Assembly: GCF_004193775.1 (NCBI RefSeq)
Contig: NC_041005.1
Coordinates: forward strand, 1,552,501-1,616,500
DNA: 64,000 bases
Reading direction: 5' to 3'
Source: Glycine soja
Lineage: Eukaryota; Streptophyta; Magnoliopsida; Fabales; Fabaceae
Each line of letters opens with the position of its first letter. Positions within the stretch are counted from its first letter, which is position 1. This document shows positions 1 to 12,605 of the stretch, piece by piece. The translations under genes and the position numbers were made by a program. The notes beneath the pieces are model-generated. The model saw nothing but the letters and a program-made list of their open reading frames with translations, was not told the origin of the DNA and did not search any database.

Positions 1-2143
1 AAGATATTTTTAATATAGCAGTTATTACTCTTTGAAATTTTATGTCTATTGTATAAGATAGATGTATCAATTATTTTTTTTCTGTATTTTTTAGTTTATT
101 TTAATACTACTAACTAATTTTATTATTTTTTAATTAACGATCATAACAAAAAAAATATCAACAGCACATAAATTTAACTACAAAAATACATACATATAAA
201 GTAATTAAAAAATTATACTATAATTTTATCCAATTTTTTTTTATCTGTCTATATTTTCTTTAAAAAAATAAAAAACAAAATTATAAAATTTAATTTAATA
301 AATAAGTAATTTTGAAACCAATTTAAAAAATTATATAATATAATATTTATATTTTATAATATTTTAAATTAAAAAAACAGAAAAAGAGAAAAAGTCTCAA
401 ATAATGTATATTGAGAATTAAATTACAAAATAGTATACATAGGAAAAAATGTGTATTAAAAAAAAAACCTCGACCTGACAGTCGAACAAATTAGACCAAA
501 AATCGAGCACATGGTCGATAGAAGAAACATAAGCTAACAAAGGAATAACAATAAAATATGAACATCATAATCTAGTAAAATTGATTTATTAAATAATGAA
601 ATCTTGTCGAAGAGAATATGAATACATTTAGGAATGATAAAGTGGATTGGACTTATCAAGCCAAGCCGCTTAATAACTAAAAAATGGCAAGATAAATTAG
701 ACAATTCAATCAACTAACTTTTGGCGGATTAAAGATCAAGACAAGTTAATGTGCCGAGTTGACCCATTTCTAACATGTCTCCAATCCGGTAAAATTTCTT
801 GCACTCCCATTATTATTTTTGACAGTTTTTATTACATTATGAAAAGTTTATTTCAAGATGAGTTTTTATAATGGAATGGAAAGTGTAAAAAATAATAGTT
901 GAGGTCCAGGAAGTAACGTCCTCCGATTGTAATGTAATACGAATTGGACTTTTCCAATGCAATGGAGTGCAGGAAGTTTCACTTGTTTCATTTTTGGGTA
1001 ACCTTGGGATCCACCTCTTCGTGAATGGACTTTGTAATTGTTTGATTGCGTTCTTGGATATCAACATGGGCTTCCTCCCTTACAGCAACAGTCGTATCAC
1101 ACTCCTTAACCAAACTATAAATTATTTGTAATCACATTTGTTAACAAAAAATTTGTGAAGCTAACAAAAAGCTCTACATTAAATTAAGTCGGTCGTTCAA
1201 ATCACTGTCGCTTGATTGTCAAGGAATTTGAAATAGGTTATTACTTTTTTTATAATTTTTTTTTTCGATAGATAAAAAGATTCTTGAATCTTGAGACTAA
1301 CTTGATTCTAAACTCTAAACATCAATTGACTTGTTTGTTTTAAAAAATGTTGCAAATATTTTTGTCTCATATTTCAATGAAGGATTCTAAATTTCTAATA
1401 GTAAAAAATAATTGATAAATCTTAAAATGATAATTTTTTTTACTCCTATAAGTAAACAGGAAATCCAAAATAATTTGATTTATTACAGGTTTTTTGTCAA
1501 GATGAATAAAGAGATATTAGCTCATTTAGAAAAAGGAATGATATAATAATATTACTCACTTAACACACAACTCCCTACGGATGAAAGTTAGGTGACTGTT
1601 TTTTGTTCCCTGTGCTTGCTACCCTAATAATAAGTAATAACCATAACATGTGGAAATCCTCTTCTCAATATTTGCCCCATTTTATTCTCTTGTTCTTTAT
1701 TCAGTTAATATCATGGAAGATTTTTTTTTTTACGTAGAGGATTCGTCGACACATCTATAGACTCGAGAAAGATTACAATGATGACTTCATTGAATGTCAA
1801 ATCGAATCTATTTCTAGATTCTCCATTTTTGTTGACGTATATGGCTTATAATTCCAAAATATGCAGAATAGAAATTTCAACGGCCTAAAAAATATAATGA
1901 TCCAAATTATTTAACCCAGCAGCAGACTTAAAGCGTGATGCACAATTTGACGTGAGAAACAAACACACACTTAATGAACTAAGTGGAATTAACTATTTTT
2001 CCTCACTAATAAAATGAACCATTAAGTTCACTCGCAGTCAATCAGCACAAGTCACCAAATTTACTGAGTCAATCAGCACAGGTCATAGGATAGGTAATAC
2101 GTGGTAAGATTAATTTTTTTTTACAGAGCCTTTGTTTTTTTTT
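1..2143. other. AT-rich intergenic DNA
   Basis: No gene could be recognised on either strand. The stretch is very AT-rich with many A and T runs. Short ORFs such as the minus-strand one at 837-1067 resemble no known family. A short direct repeat (AGTCAATCAGCACA) occurs twice near 2035-2080. About 600-790 has moderate complexity and looks like diverged repeat DNA. Confidence 0.6.
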
Positions 2144-2745
2144 AGGTTTAATTGGATGTTTATACTTTCATTATGATTTTATAATTTGAAATTAGTTTTT
2201 TTTTTCTATTATTTACATTTTATTTTTTTTTAATTCTTATATTTTGAAAGTGATTTTTTTAATTCTTATATTTTGTATTTTAATTTTTAATTATGAAAAT
2301 GATCTTTTTAGTCCCTATATTTTATATTGTAATTCTCTTTTAGTTCTTATCATCAAAATATGAGTAATGTTATCAATTATAATTAACTACAAAAATAAAA
2401 TATTAATAAGTAATTCATAATTAATTTATCGTAAGATAATTTATAATAAAAAATAATTGATAATATATAATTAATTTGAAACTAATTATTTTATTTTATT
2501 TTATTTTTTGTAGTAAAGACAAAAGGTAATTAAAATATAAATTATAGTGACTAAAAATGTCACTTTCAAATTATAAGAATCAAAGGTGAATTAAAATACA
2601 AATTATAAGAATTAAAAAAAATTATTTATAAGGATTAAAAGAAAATTAAAATATAAATTATAAAGATTAAAAAGATCACTTTCAAACTACAAGAACTAAA
2701 AGATATTAATCATGAAACTATAAAGATCAAATGAGTAGTTTAACT
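2144..2745. repeat. Foldback (inverted-repeat) element, copy 1
   Basis: The left end (near 2144, AGGTTTAATTGGATGTTTAT) is roughly the reverse complement of the right end (2705-2745, containing AAACTATAAAGATCAAATGA). Between them the left half repeats T-rich phrases such as AATTCTTATATTTTG. The right half repeats their complements, such as CAAATTATAAGAAT, so most of the element could fold into one long hairpin. A related element lies at 51572-51910. No coding potential was seen. It is probably a non-autonomous, MITE-like DNA element; the superfamily is not assigned. Confidence 0.6.
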
Positions 2746-5700
2746 TTTTTTTATAATCATTTTAAAAATTATATTTAGAGTGTAACTTTTAATTTAAATT
2801 GTGACTTTTAGTATATAGCATAAAATATTACATTAACAATGAATAAAAATTTAACTCATATTGGATAGAGTTTGATGTGACCAACAATATAAAATAATTT
2901 TTTTATTTTGTTATCTAATCATAAATTATCTTTAAATTATTTTAAAAATCAATAAACTTATGATACATGATGAGTTATAATTAAATACCGTTTGAATTTT
3001 TTCGACTGCACATGCCCATAATTCCTTCTCTCTTTTCAATATAAAACCATTAAGTATCTACTCTTCTACCTATTTGTTGTCATTGTCAAGGAAAATATAC
3101 TATAATTTAAGTTGTTTATTCTAAATTAAAAATATGTTTTTTTATTAAATATGTCTATTACAAAATTCAACTATAATATAATTTATATATTTATAAATAT
3201 AAATTTATTTATTTTAAACTTAAATGTAATAAAATTTATATATTTTAAAATATTTATTTATATTTTATATTATTCAAAAATAAATATTTATTTTGTGTGA
3301 TGTACAAACCAAAAGAATAATTAAAAAATCTGTTTTAATATTTTGCATAAACTATATTGACACCCCTAAAGTTTCTTAAAATTACACATAATATTCCTTA
3401 TTTTTTTACACCTACACTAAATTATTTAAACAACATTTCATTACACTTACACATTATATTAACCCAGTTTAATTGTTTGAAAAATATTATATTGTATACC
3501 CTTTAAGGGAACTTACTTTAATGGTAAAAAAAACCCAAAGAGTCTATGTGTATTTACAAGAAATCTCAAAAATGTTATTGTAATTTACTCTAATATTTTC
3601 TTAAAAACACTTGATACCTATTTTTATTAAAGAATTTTCGTTTATTTGTTTGTTCTTAAATATAATATTATAATAATAAACTGTCAATCCTTGCAAGTAT
3701 CCTAAATGAATTTAATATTTACTTAAGAGTTTAATGGTAATATATTAATAGTATAAAATAATTTTACACTTTTATTCGATAAAAAATTGTCATTAATTTT
3801 TAAGGTAATTTTTTAAAAATTAACACATATCATGGTGGATTATGAAATATATTAACTGTGAATAAATTTTGTTCTCTTTACTTAAAATACACTAGTAGTA
3901 TAAAAAAATTATAGTCATTCATAATTGTGCTTATTCAAACAAAGACTTCCATTTTTAAAAAGAAGCTCTGTTCTCCCCTCCATTTTTTTTTTCTTTAACT
4001 AAATGGATATTAAATGTCTCGGAAAAGATATCATCATTTCAAGTTCAAAATCCAAACCCTAAACGAAAAAGTTGTGCCTAATAATAACTTCAGGGTGGAA
4101 AATGAATGTCCTCTCCACAGGTTATAAACACACGCACATTATTTTATACTTTCCTCGTCCACTTTGCTTGGGACGAGAGTCTAGCCAAGCAGGTTAGCAG
4201 GGTCTCTATAAACTCCTTTGTTTTCATCTTCACATGAATTTGTTCTCTAATTATCTCACTTTGATTTGAAATTTGGATTATTATCATCAGGGGAAGTGAA
4301 ACTAGTTAGGATTTTACGTATTTTGCTATGAACAAACGGAACGGACAAGTATCGAAGCTCAGAGTAGGAGGGTATCGAGTTTCAGGGTCAAAGAAGGCAT
4401 GTATGTGCTCTAGTCGTGTAATAATGAGATGGTCCCTATTATTAAGGCTAATTCCTAGCACTCCTGCGAGTCGTACACTGGTACCAAAGTTAAATTCAAA
4501 GATTTGACTCGTACAAAAACATGGCTGCAAAATGCACATAGTATGCTCATAGGCCATGTCTACTACCACCTAGCACAGTAGCACCTAGCTGTTAAGATGC
4601 ACAGCAGCGACTCAAAGCCTACACCGCAAGTTTGAGGGGCCGCCACTAGTCTAAACAGTGACTCTGCTGTCGTGCATTTTTACACAACCCAATCACATTA
4701 CCTATTAGATTCATCATTACGTGTCACTTTATTTTTAAACAAATCAATATTCCTCCGGTTTCAAATATATAAATATTTAATGAAATTCCCTTCAAAATAA
4801 TAAGATTAAAAAATTATGTTTGATATAAACTTTCAATGAAATATAATTTTTAAATACATTTATTTTTTAATTATAAATAACATAATTAATGAAGTTAATT
4901 GGTTTCATAAAAAGTGTTAAGTATATATTTTTTCTTATAATATAGACCCAAAGAAGTATAATATTAAAATAACTGAAAAAGGTTTGATTGGGAGGGGGTA
5001 GAGGAGAGAAAGAAAAGAAAAATTGAAAAATGAATATCATAAAGAAATTTTAGTGTGTTCAGTCTTTCAGAATTGTTTTTATCATGATAAAACAGATGAA
5101 TTTTTTTATGATATCACTGTGAATTTATAAAAAAAAAAGAAGTGATTTTTATGCATTATTCAAAACACACCATTAATGCAATAAGAAAAAAAAATTGATG
5201 AAATATGATGTCTGGTACATATAAAAGCTAATTTCTATATATCATCACTTCCATTTAAATAATTTTACAGTTTCTCCGATTACGGAGCCGTAATGCTAAC
5301 TGAAATCTAGACCAGGGGGAAATGAGAATTGAACCGCTTCATCTTTAACAAAGGGCATTGAATACAGTATTGCTAGTCCAAAGCCATTATATAAATTTCT
5401 ACAAAAGTCAAAATCTTTAAAATGTTCACTTGTACAAGAGACCAAAACCCGATCGTCCCAACAAAGAAAAGAAAACGGAGCCACAGAAATGAGAAGAAAA
5501 TAGTAGATGAGGGTTTTAACTTCTAAGTCTTCACCAGTTAATGGGATGATTGTTTGTTACTGACTTTTCCCTAGAACTGGTATTTATTTACACTAGGCAC
5601 CACTAAAGAGTGCGCCTACTTTTTCTTGGTATTGAATATATACGATATTAATGTCAGTCTTCAATCATGAGCCTCCCCTAACGTTCAGAGAGGGCTCGTG

Positions 5701-6382
5701 TAGCGTTGTTAATGTGTATGTGTATTCGGCAATATGGAAAGGTCAGTCATAAATTAATGCAAGTAGTTAAAGTACCATCTAATCTCTATAGTCTCCGCTG
5801 CCTGCTGCTGGATATGCATATCAAAATTGCTAAAACCAAAGCAAAACCAAATTTTCAATTGCCAATCGGCAGTGAGAACACAAGCGATTACGATCATGCA
5901 TGAAACTAGCTAAAAGACGCTGAAATCTACTAACTCAGTTGGCATAAAATAATCAAGCTAAGGAAACGACCATAGTCTTAAAACTTAAAATCGTTGAAGC
6001 AAAAGAAAGAAAGAAAAAGATCTTTTCTCCATGCACCCCTGCTAAAATAAATATTCACTTCTGCAAAAAACTGCAGATCCTAGCCATGAAAGCTTTGGCT
6101 ATCAAAAATATAAAATATTAAATTCCCTTTACTCCTAAAGCGATGCAAAGTTGCAAATGGTACCACCCTAAAGAAAGTAGAAACCCTAGATTCCACTTCT
6201 AAGAACAACAACCATGCACAACTTCAAAATGTTAAAAAAAGTAAAAACATCAAACATCTGCTACACCGGTAGAACTAAAGAAACGAGGAAATGCCCAAAT
6301 TCTAAGGGAAACATAGGGTTTACTAAGAATGGAGGGATCGAAATTATAGGGTTTCTAACACCAGATGCAAGCGGAAATTGAC
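2746..6382. other. Intergenic DNA, no recognised gene
   Basis: The first part is AT-rich with no coding signal. About 4130-4620 is less AT-rich and has a minus-strand ORF of 87 codons (4306-4569) that I cannot assign. About 5283-6382 has scattered moderate-complexity sequence and may include downstream parts of the MIR394 primary transcript, since it lies 3' of the hairpin on the minus strand, but no exon could be fixed there. Confidence 0.4.
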
Positions 6383-6975
6383 CTGAGGCATGCTACCCTT
6401 TATCTGATTCCATAGCAAATTTTTTGCCAGCGAACAGTGGGATCCTGCAAAATAAATAAAAATGAGGGTAAAAAGCACAGTATCGTGCTGCTAATTACCT
6501 ACAAGAAAATATAATAGTAAATCGATAAAAAGGAAGTAACAGGAGACAACATCGTGTACGAGAATTTATCAGACAAATAGAAAGCCAGTATTAAAGAGAA
6601 ACAGAAAAAAAAAAAGCAAAAACAAAACAAATAAAAAGGAAGGAGGTAGCTGGAGAGTTTACCTCATAATTAATAACCAGAAAAGAAATATGGGAAAAAG
6701 GTGATTATGGTATGTAATTGAGATTATAGTATCACGGAAGCTTGACAAAGAGAAGCCAACACAGCTCTATTGGCAGTATGTCCACCTCCGAGTACGTAGA
6801 TAGGGCCAAAAAGAGAGAGAGATCCATGGAACTGAAAGTGGAAGTGGAGGTGGACAGAATGCCAAGAAACTCTGTAAGCAACCCTTTGTTAAACCCACGT
6901 GAAGACATCACAAGCCAGGCACGAAGCAAAGCCAGATTGGGGTTTTGTTTAGGCTACCACTACAAGGAAAAGAAG
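6383..6975 (-). ncRNA. Putative spliced MIR394 primary transcript (partial model)
   Basis: This is an inferred transcript around the miR394 hairpin. On the minus strand the hairpin is followed by a donor-like site (GAG|GTAAAC, exon end at 6663). An acceptor (TTTTGCAG|GATCCC) allows a next exon from 6444 to 6383, ending at another donor (CTCAG|GTCAAT). Splicing of plant primary miRNA transcripts is common. A TATA-like sequence sits upstream at 7001-7010. The true 5' and 3' ends cannot be read from sequence; the model rests on splice consensus only. Confidence 0.35.
6759..6875 (-). ncRNA. MIR394: miR394 precursor hairpin
   Basis: On the minus strand 6865-6846 reads TTGGCATTCTGTCCACCTCC, the conserved plant miR394. 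The other arm, about 6789-6769, reads GGAGGTGGACATACTGCCAA and pairs with it along all 20 positions except two mismatches (miRNA positions 7 and 9). Pairing extends beyond the duplex through the ACAGAG/CTGTGT flanks, and a loop of about 55 nt (6790-6845) separates the arms. The miRNA is in the 5' arm, as in known MIR394 loci. In Arabidopsis miR394 silences the F-box gene LCR and acts in leaf shape and shoot-meristem maintenance; the target here is presumably the legume LCR orthologue elsewhere in the genome. The sequence match and fold are seen directly; expression is inferred. Confidence 0.93.
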
Positions 6976-7000
6976 TAAGGGAAAGCATGTGGTGTGGCGT

Positions 7001-7010
7001 ATTTAATATG
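7001..7010 (-). promoter_or_regulatory. TATA-like element upstream of MIR394
   Basis: The minus strand reads CATATTAAAT here, about 125 bases upstream of the hairpin foot. This is a plausible distance for a primary-miRNA core promoter. Another AT-rich candidate (minus-strand CTTATTTATT) lies at about 7024-7033. Position and composition are the only support. Confidence 0.25.
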
Positions 7011-10000
7011 TGATCGAGCATGAGAATAAATAAGAGAGAGAAGAAAGAAGACGTGGTATGGTGGGAGTGATTATTGTTTAATTTATTAATGCGAGAGAGA
7101 GGGGGGTGGAAATAGAAAAGATTTGATACGCAATGAGATTGGATGGTTGATTCCTGATATTTAGAAAGATGAAAGGATCATCATAGTTGTTCTTCCTGAT
7201 GAAACCAAACCAAACCCACTCCAGCAGCTTATTAGCTTCACTCCAACAATCTACTAGTACTCTTTCACACTCTCGATTCTGATGCCCACTAAACGCACTT
7301 GAATCTCTACCTTCGACACTTGGACACGAGTTATGGGTACTATTTTTGTTCCATTTATTTCTTATAAAAATATATTACCTATTTATTCCTTAAATTATTC
7401 ATTTGTTCGTAATTTAAAATTTTTATTAATCAGTGTCTTGTCTTAAGATATTCATTAAGAAACTAAAAAAAAATTATATTAAACATAAAAGAGCATAAAA
7501 GATTATGAAAATATAATTTTTCGCATTTTAATACTTTTTTAATCAATACTCTAATAATACGGGATAACATTTACCATAATTTAATTCGTACATTTTTTAA
7601 AAAAATTATCTCATAGGGTTTACGATGCTGAAAGGAAAACAAAAACACGAAAAATAACAAACAGAAAATAAAGTAAAAATGAATGAATGATTGTAATTAT
7701 TTTTTTAGAAAAAATCAAATTTGATAAATTGATGGAATTATTTATTAATAAATAGATTAAGGTTTCACCAATGACTTGTTCAATATTTTTAAAATTTTCA
7801 TTTTTTAATTAAACTCTGTCTAAAAAAATATAATTATTTCATCTTACTTGAATGTAACAAGTTAGAGGGACTTACATATGTCAATTATCGAGGTTCTTCA
7901 GCTACTTGGTAATGGTTGTGCAACAAACCACAGAGCAAATTACCTACAAATACTCAAGTAAATTATGGATTCAATGAAGTGTAAAAGCATAAAGAATAGA
8001 ACACGTCTAAAAGGGGGAGAATGCCCCTCATGTTAAAGGCTCAGGAGTGAAATATGTTGAGTTAGATGATAAATGGTTACCTACCAGCCAAGCAGGTCTA
8101 GGTATGGTCGAGGTGCAAATTCAATTGCCGAAATTTGTGACCAAAAATGAAGGTTCAAAATGTCCTTTTACACTAGATGATTAACCGTTTCTTTGAGTTT
8201 AGTTTAGTTCTGGTGCAAAGCATATTTTTAGCCGAGTCATTTTATATTTTATAGTATTCATGTTTATAGTCTTTACTTCTTTTTTATTATTACTAAATTA
8301 AGATGAATGCACTTTAATTGATAATACATGTGGATTTTTTTTTTTAGAAAAAATTTGAGTTTGATTATTGTATAATACATCCTTAAAAAGTGATGAATTT
8401 TTTTAAATAAGACTAAGTTTCAAATCAAATATTAGTTTCATGTCTAAATGACTAAATATTATGAAAATGCCTCAAAATTCAATTGATTATAAAAAAAAAT
8501 CATGAAAGATTTTATCAATTTTGTGTAACAAGAAAAATGCCAAGTGTAGTTAAATATTTGCTGTAAGATTACGACGGATATTCATTTTTTATTATTAAAA
8601 GGGATATTCATTACTTTTTTTTTTTTTACAGCGAAGGACATTTATTATTACAACGAATAGTAACACATTTTCTTCAAGCTGAAACTTTATGACTTAAGGT
8701 CAACTACGTGAATATTTGCATCAACTGTGAATATATTGAGGGCGTGTTTGGTAAAATAAATGGATGATTAAAAGTTAAAAAATGAATAAAAAATGAAAAG
8801 GTTAGTCAATAAATTAATGAATACGTATGAATTTATTCTCACGAAGTAGAAGTTTTTAGGCGTACACATCAAGTGTTTGACCGAAAAAAGCCCATGGGCG
8901 AAGATAGAGTATTTTCAATTTTATAGCCTGTTTATGTTTGAGGTGAAACATTATTTACTGGCGGTGCCCGTGGTACTACGAAACCGCAAGGTACAGTATT
9001 AATAAAAAGATCATTTATCTTGAATTTTTAGCTGATCTCTTTAATATTTTATGATGAAAGTATTAAATAAAAATAAAAAAAAATATAAGAAACATAAGAT
9101 TCATCTAATAATTGAAAGAATGCCAGAAGAAGAGATCATATGGTTGAATCTCTTAAGTAACATTTATACCAAAAATTATAAAATTAGCAAATATTTGTTG
9201 ATAAAAATTAAATAGTTAATATTTTGGAAATAAATAATAAGATAGAGTGAGCGTTATAGAAGATGGAGGCCCCCAACCCCAAGCTTACCTTTTCATTTCT
9301 TGGATGGGACCTACCTCCCACTACTTAAGAATCCAAGGTATCCTCTGTTCAACTCAACCGAAGAACTTACAATTTCCAGTAAAAGAAAAAGCTTTTGATC
9401 CTACTACTTTTACAATTGTTCCCTTTGTTTTGGTCATGAAAATATAAAAGAAAATGGTCAATGTCTCTAATAATTATTGAGTTTCTCTAATCAGTAGTCT
9501 ATTAAGAATATTAGTTAAGAATATTCTAATTAAAAAACACATTAAAGATAATGATAAGGTATAGGTGTATTAATAATAGATTTCAATAAATAAAAAATTA
9601 TCTTAAACTTCTGAGTTTACTATATACTTAAAATACTCCGTTGTTAAGGTTTCATTCTAGTAAGTAGTAACTGGCTAACTGCACGCTTTTTGTCTTGAAA
9701 GGTTCCTTTTTTTTCCATTGAATAAATACTGAATGACATAAGGAAAGAGATATGATTTAATCTTTCCTTTTTGTCGTCCGATACGTCGCACTCATCACGC
9801 CCACAAGCACAAAGCCACGCCCTTAGGAAAACTCACCAGCTCCTCCAAACCCCAATATAAATCACAAGAACAAACTCCCACACAAATAATTAGTACCATG
9901 TCTTTATTTTCTATGTGCATTTATGAGACCAACCCATTTTACTCACCTTATTTATTGCTTCAAATCTAACCAACCCTCCAACTATCGTCTACACCCACCC

Positions 10001-10054
10001 AATTTAATTTTTTCTTTCACACTTTCGAAGTTCAAACAAGAAAGCCAGAAGAAA
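7011..10054. other. Intergenic DNA
   Basis: No gene was recognised. 7011-7320 is GA-rich and may be the MIR394 promoter region. The rest is mostly AT-rich. A 66-codon plus-strand ORF at 9247-9447 and the moderately complex stretch 9700-10054 match no family I know. The latter lies 3' of the small ORF described next and may be its 3' region. Confidence 0.45.
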
Positions 10055-10246
10055 TCAGGCTCCGTTGTTCCCAGGAACATACACATCTACTGCAACCGAT
10101 GACGATGACCTTTTTCTTGGTCTAAGATGTCTCATCTCCGTTTTAATTAGTCTGTGAGGTACATAACAGTTGGCCTGCTGAATAACTGTCAGAGCTATGA
10201 TTAAATCATTGGAACAATGCAAAATTATTAGTTTTAGTATTGCCAT
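10055..10246 (-). CDS. Possible small secreted peptide precursor (63 aa)
   Basis: The family is not recognised. Read from the ATG at 10246, the ORF encodes 63 residues. The N-terminus (about residues 1-26) is hydrophobic and ends near QQANC, like a signal peptide with a cleavage site, though it is interrupted by a polar HCSND. The remainder is short and basic, with a RPRKR cluster that could be a processing site, then four serines and a tail ending PGNNGA. This is the general layout of plant peptide-hormone precursors, but the tail matches none of the CLE, CEP, PSK, RGF, IDA or PEP signatures I know. A good TATA sequence lies upstream at 10283-10294, leaving a very short leader. It could equally be a chance ORF. 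Confidence 0.25.
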   Translation of the reverse strand: MAILKLIILHCSNDLIIALTVIQQANCYVPHRLIKTEMRHLRPRKRSSSSVAVDVYVPGNNGA

Positions 10247-10282
10247 TTCCTTTTTTCTTTCTTTTGTGGGAATTCTCAATTT

Positions 10283-10294
10283 CCTATATATAGG
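10283..10294 (-). promoter_or_regulatory. TATA box candidate for the small ORF
   Basis: The palindrome CCTATATATAGG lies 37 bases upstream of the minus-strand ATG at 10246. If transcription starts about 30 bases downstream, the leader would be only around ten bases. The match to the TATA consensus is good, but its use is unproven. Confidence 0.3.
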
Positions 10295-11490
10295 AATAGG
10301 ATTAGAAGTTATATCATAGGATAGAAATCAAATTTTATTAAATTTGACTTAAATTGAATACATAAGATTTGAATTTGTTATTTATTATTTATCATAATTT
10401 TTTTTTCAAAGATTTAGTTTAGCTTACATAAAAGTTTAGTTTGATGTACGAGTTTATTTAAAAATTTGCTTAAAGACATCTTTCATCAATTAATTATTTT
10501 AAAATCTAATGAAATAGTAACTAAAAAAAAACTTACAAAATTTCGTATAAATAATGTACAACTCCAAAAATAATTGATAAACAAAATTATATTAAATTCA
10601 AGTCGTTAAAACATAAAATACATCAAAAGAAAATGAAAAAAGAGAGTATAATATTAAAAATGTATGGATTAGAGATGATTTATATTAATATAACCCAACA
10701 AAAATATTTAAATTGTCTTACCATTCTTTTCCTTATAAGTATTAATCTGATTCCATTATCCTTCTAGCTTGAGTCTCTCTCTTTTACATGTAGGTTGGGT
10801 TTTACCTTTTTATTTATAAAAACTTTTTAAAAAGATTGAGCTTGGTCTTTACAATAAACAAGTCAAGCCAAACGAGAGCCTTAAATAGACGGAATTCGAC
10901 TCATTTTCATTCCTAATAACAAGGAGGATTAGGGGCGTTCAGGTTTGATTTGATTTGATTTTTTATAAAAAAAAAATCATCTGAATTAAACTTAACAAAT
11001 ATATATAATTTGATTTGATTTTTATTTTTAAAAAATTAAATTAAACTAAATTAATAATTTGGTTTGATTTAAATTTTGTAATTTTTATTAAAATATTATT
11101 TTATTAAATTTTATATATTTTTTCATATTTTAAATAAAGTTATAATAAAAAATTATTGATAATAATTTATGAAATCATGTTGAAGAGAGAAATTTTCATA
11201 ATAAAAATTACAAAATTATCTTGTATTTGGATTACAAAATTACAAAATTATTGAAAAAAAATTACAAAATTATTGAAAAAATTATCACAAAATTATCCAA
11301 ATACAACTTAATGGTTCATAATATTTGGATTATAATAAAAATATGTAAAATTTTATCTATTTTAAATCAAACTTATCTTAAAAAATTATCTAAAAAATAA
11401 AATAATATATATGATATAAGTTTCATATACATAACGTTATAAAATATTATTAAACCTCAAGTGATACACACATAAAATATATAATACTAA

Positions 11491-11492
<2 letters not shown>
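10295..11492. other. AT-rich intergenic DNA
   Basis: No gene seen. About 10935-11075 contains repeated TTTGATTTGATTT phrases and their near-complements, and looks like a diverged copy of a repeat common in plant genomes. Confidence 0.45.

Positions 11493-11541
<49 letters not shown>
11493..11541. repeat. (AT)n microsatellite
   Basis: An uninterrupted AT dinucleotide array of about 24 units. Such arrays are frequent in soybean intergenic DNA and usually length-polymorphic. Confidence 0.95.
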
Positions 11542-11550
<9 letters not shown>

Positions 11551-11950
11551 TGTTATTTGTAATCATCAAAACCTTTGTCCACTCTACAACAATAATCATG
11601 AAATTCTTAATTTATTTCATCCATCTATATAGAGCATATATACTTACTAACAATTTGATATTAGATTTATTCTTTGTTGGTGTAGATTATTTAACAAAAC
11701 TTAAACTTCTAATTTTTTTATAAAAAGAAAACAAACTTATTTCATATTATTGTAAATAGTAGCATAAATATACAGGAGAATACGTTCATAAACATGATGA
11801 CTAACTTCAAACTTAGAAGTTTCAACTAGAGAGTGGGTTACTTGATTTGTTTACTTCTTAACTAAACTTTTAATATAGATAGATATTATGGATCTATATA
11901 TTAATAGTAGTATGATGGATGTTATATTAATTATTAGTTTTATTAGTATA

Positions 11951-11954
<4 letters not shown>

Positions 11955-11990
<36 letters not shown>
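11955..11990. repeat. (AT)n microsatellite
   Basis: An AT dinucleotide array of about 18 units, the second within 500 bases. Confidence 0.95.
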
Positions 11991-11992
<2 letters not shown>

Positions 11993-12605
11993 TTAATACA
12001 CATCATAATATTAATATAATACGCTTTATTAATAATATATGTTCATAATTAATGTTTACACTAATGAGAACGAATAATGCTTTAATGTATCTTGATAGAT
12101 TTTAAGTATTTATCATATTTTATACGACCACTGTAACAGATTTATTTAAGAAATGAGAACAACGCTTTTAAAAATAAATCAAGAATTTCTAGCTGCATAA
12201 CTAATGATTTATTTGGTTGGGGGAGTGGCCTGTGGGTGAGACTCAGAGGATATAGTTTCAGGCGGAGGGGCTCTTGAGTATATTAAAATGTGCAAATTTT
12301 TTCATTGAATTAAATTTATTTCTTTAATTTATTATAAATTTTCTTTTTTTCCAAATTATTATTATTTTTACCTTCCTTTCTACTTATTTAAATAAGCATA
12401 ATTTTTTCTCTCACTCTTATAAGTTATAGCACATTCTTTTTACTCTACTTATAACTCTCCTATTTTCTATATTTGTTTCCGTTCTTGTACAAACAGAGTG
12501 TAAGCTTTAATTGGGCATATTGCTTAATTAGTTATCAGGCTAAAGCGGTAGTGTGACATATAGTGTATTTGGATTAACATTGAAATCATGTTGAAGAGAG
12601 AAATT

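Larger units (their letters stand above)
11170..12605. repeat. Pair of 25-bp direct repeats 1.4 kb apart
   Basis: The 25 bases starting TGAAATCATGTTGAAGAG occur identically at 11170-11194 and 12581-12605. The DNA between them contains two long (AT)n arrays and no recognised gene. An exact 25-base match in otherwise low-complexity DNA suggests a local duplication or the ends of an inserted segment. No terminal repeats or coding potential were found to tell which. Confidence 0.4.

Noticed and set aside
4306..4569. Minus-strand ORF of 87 codons as a gene
   Set aside because: The product resembles nothing I know and its composition is not clearly coding.
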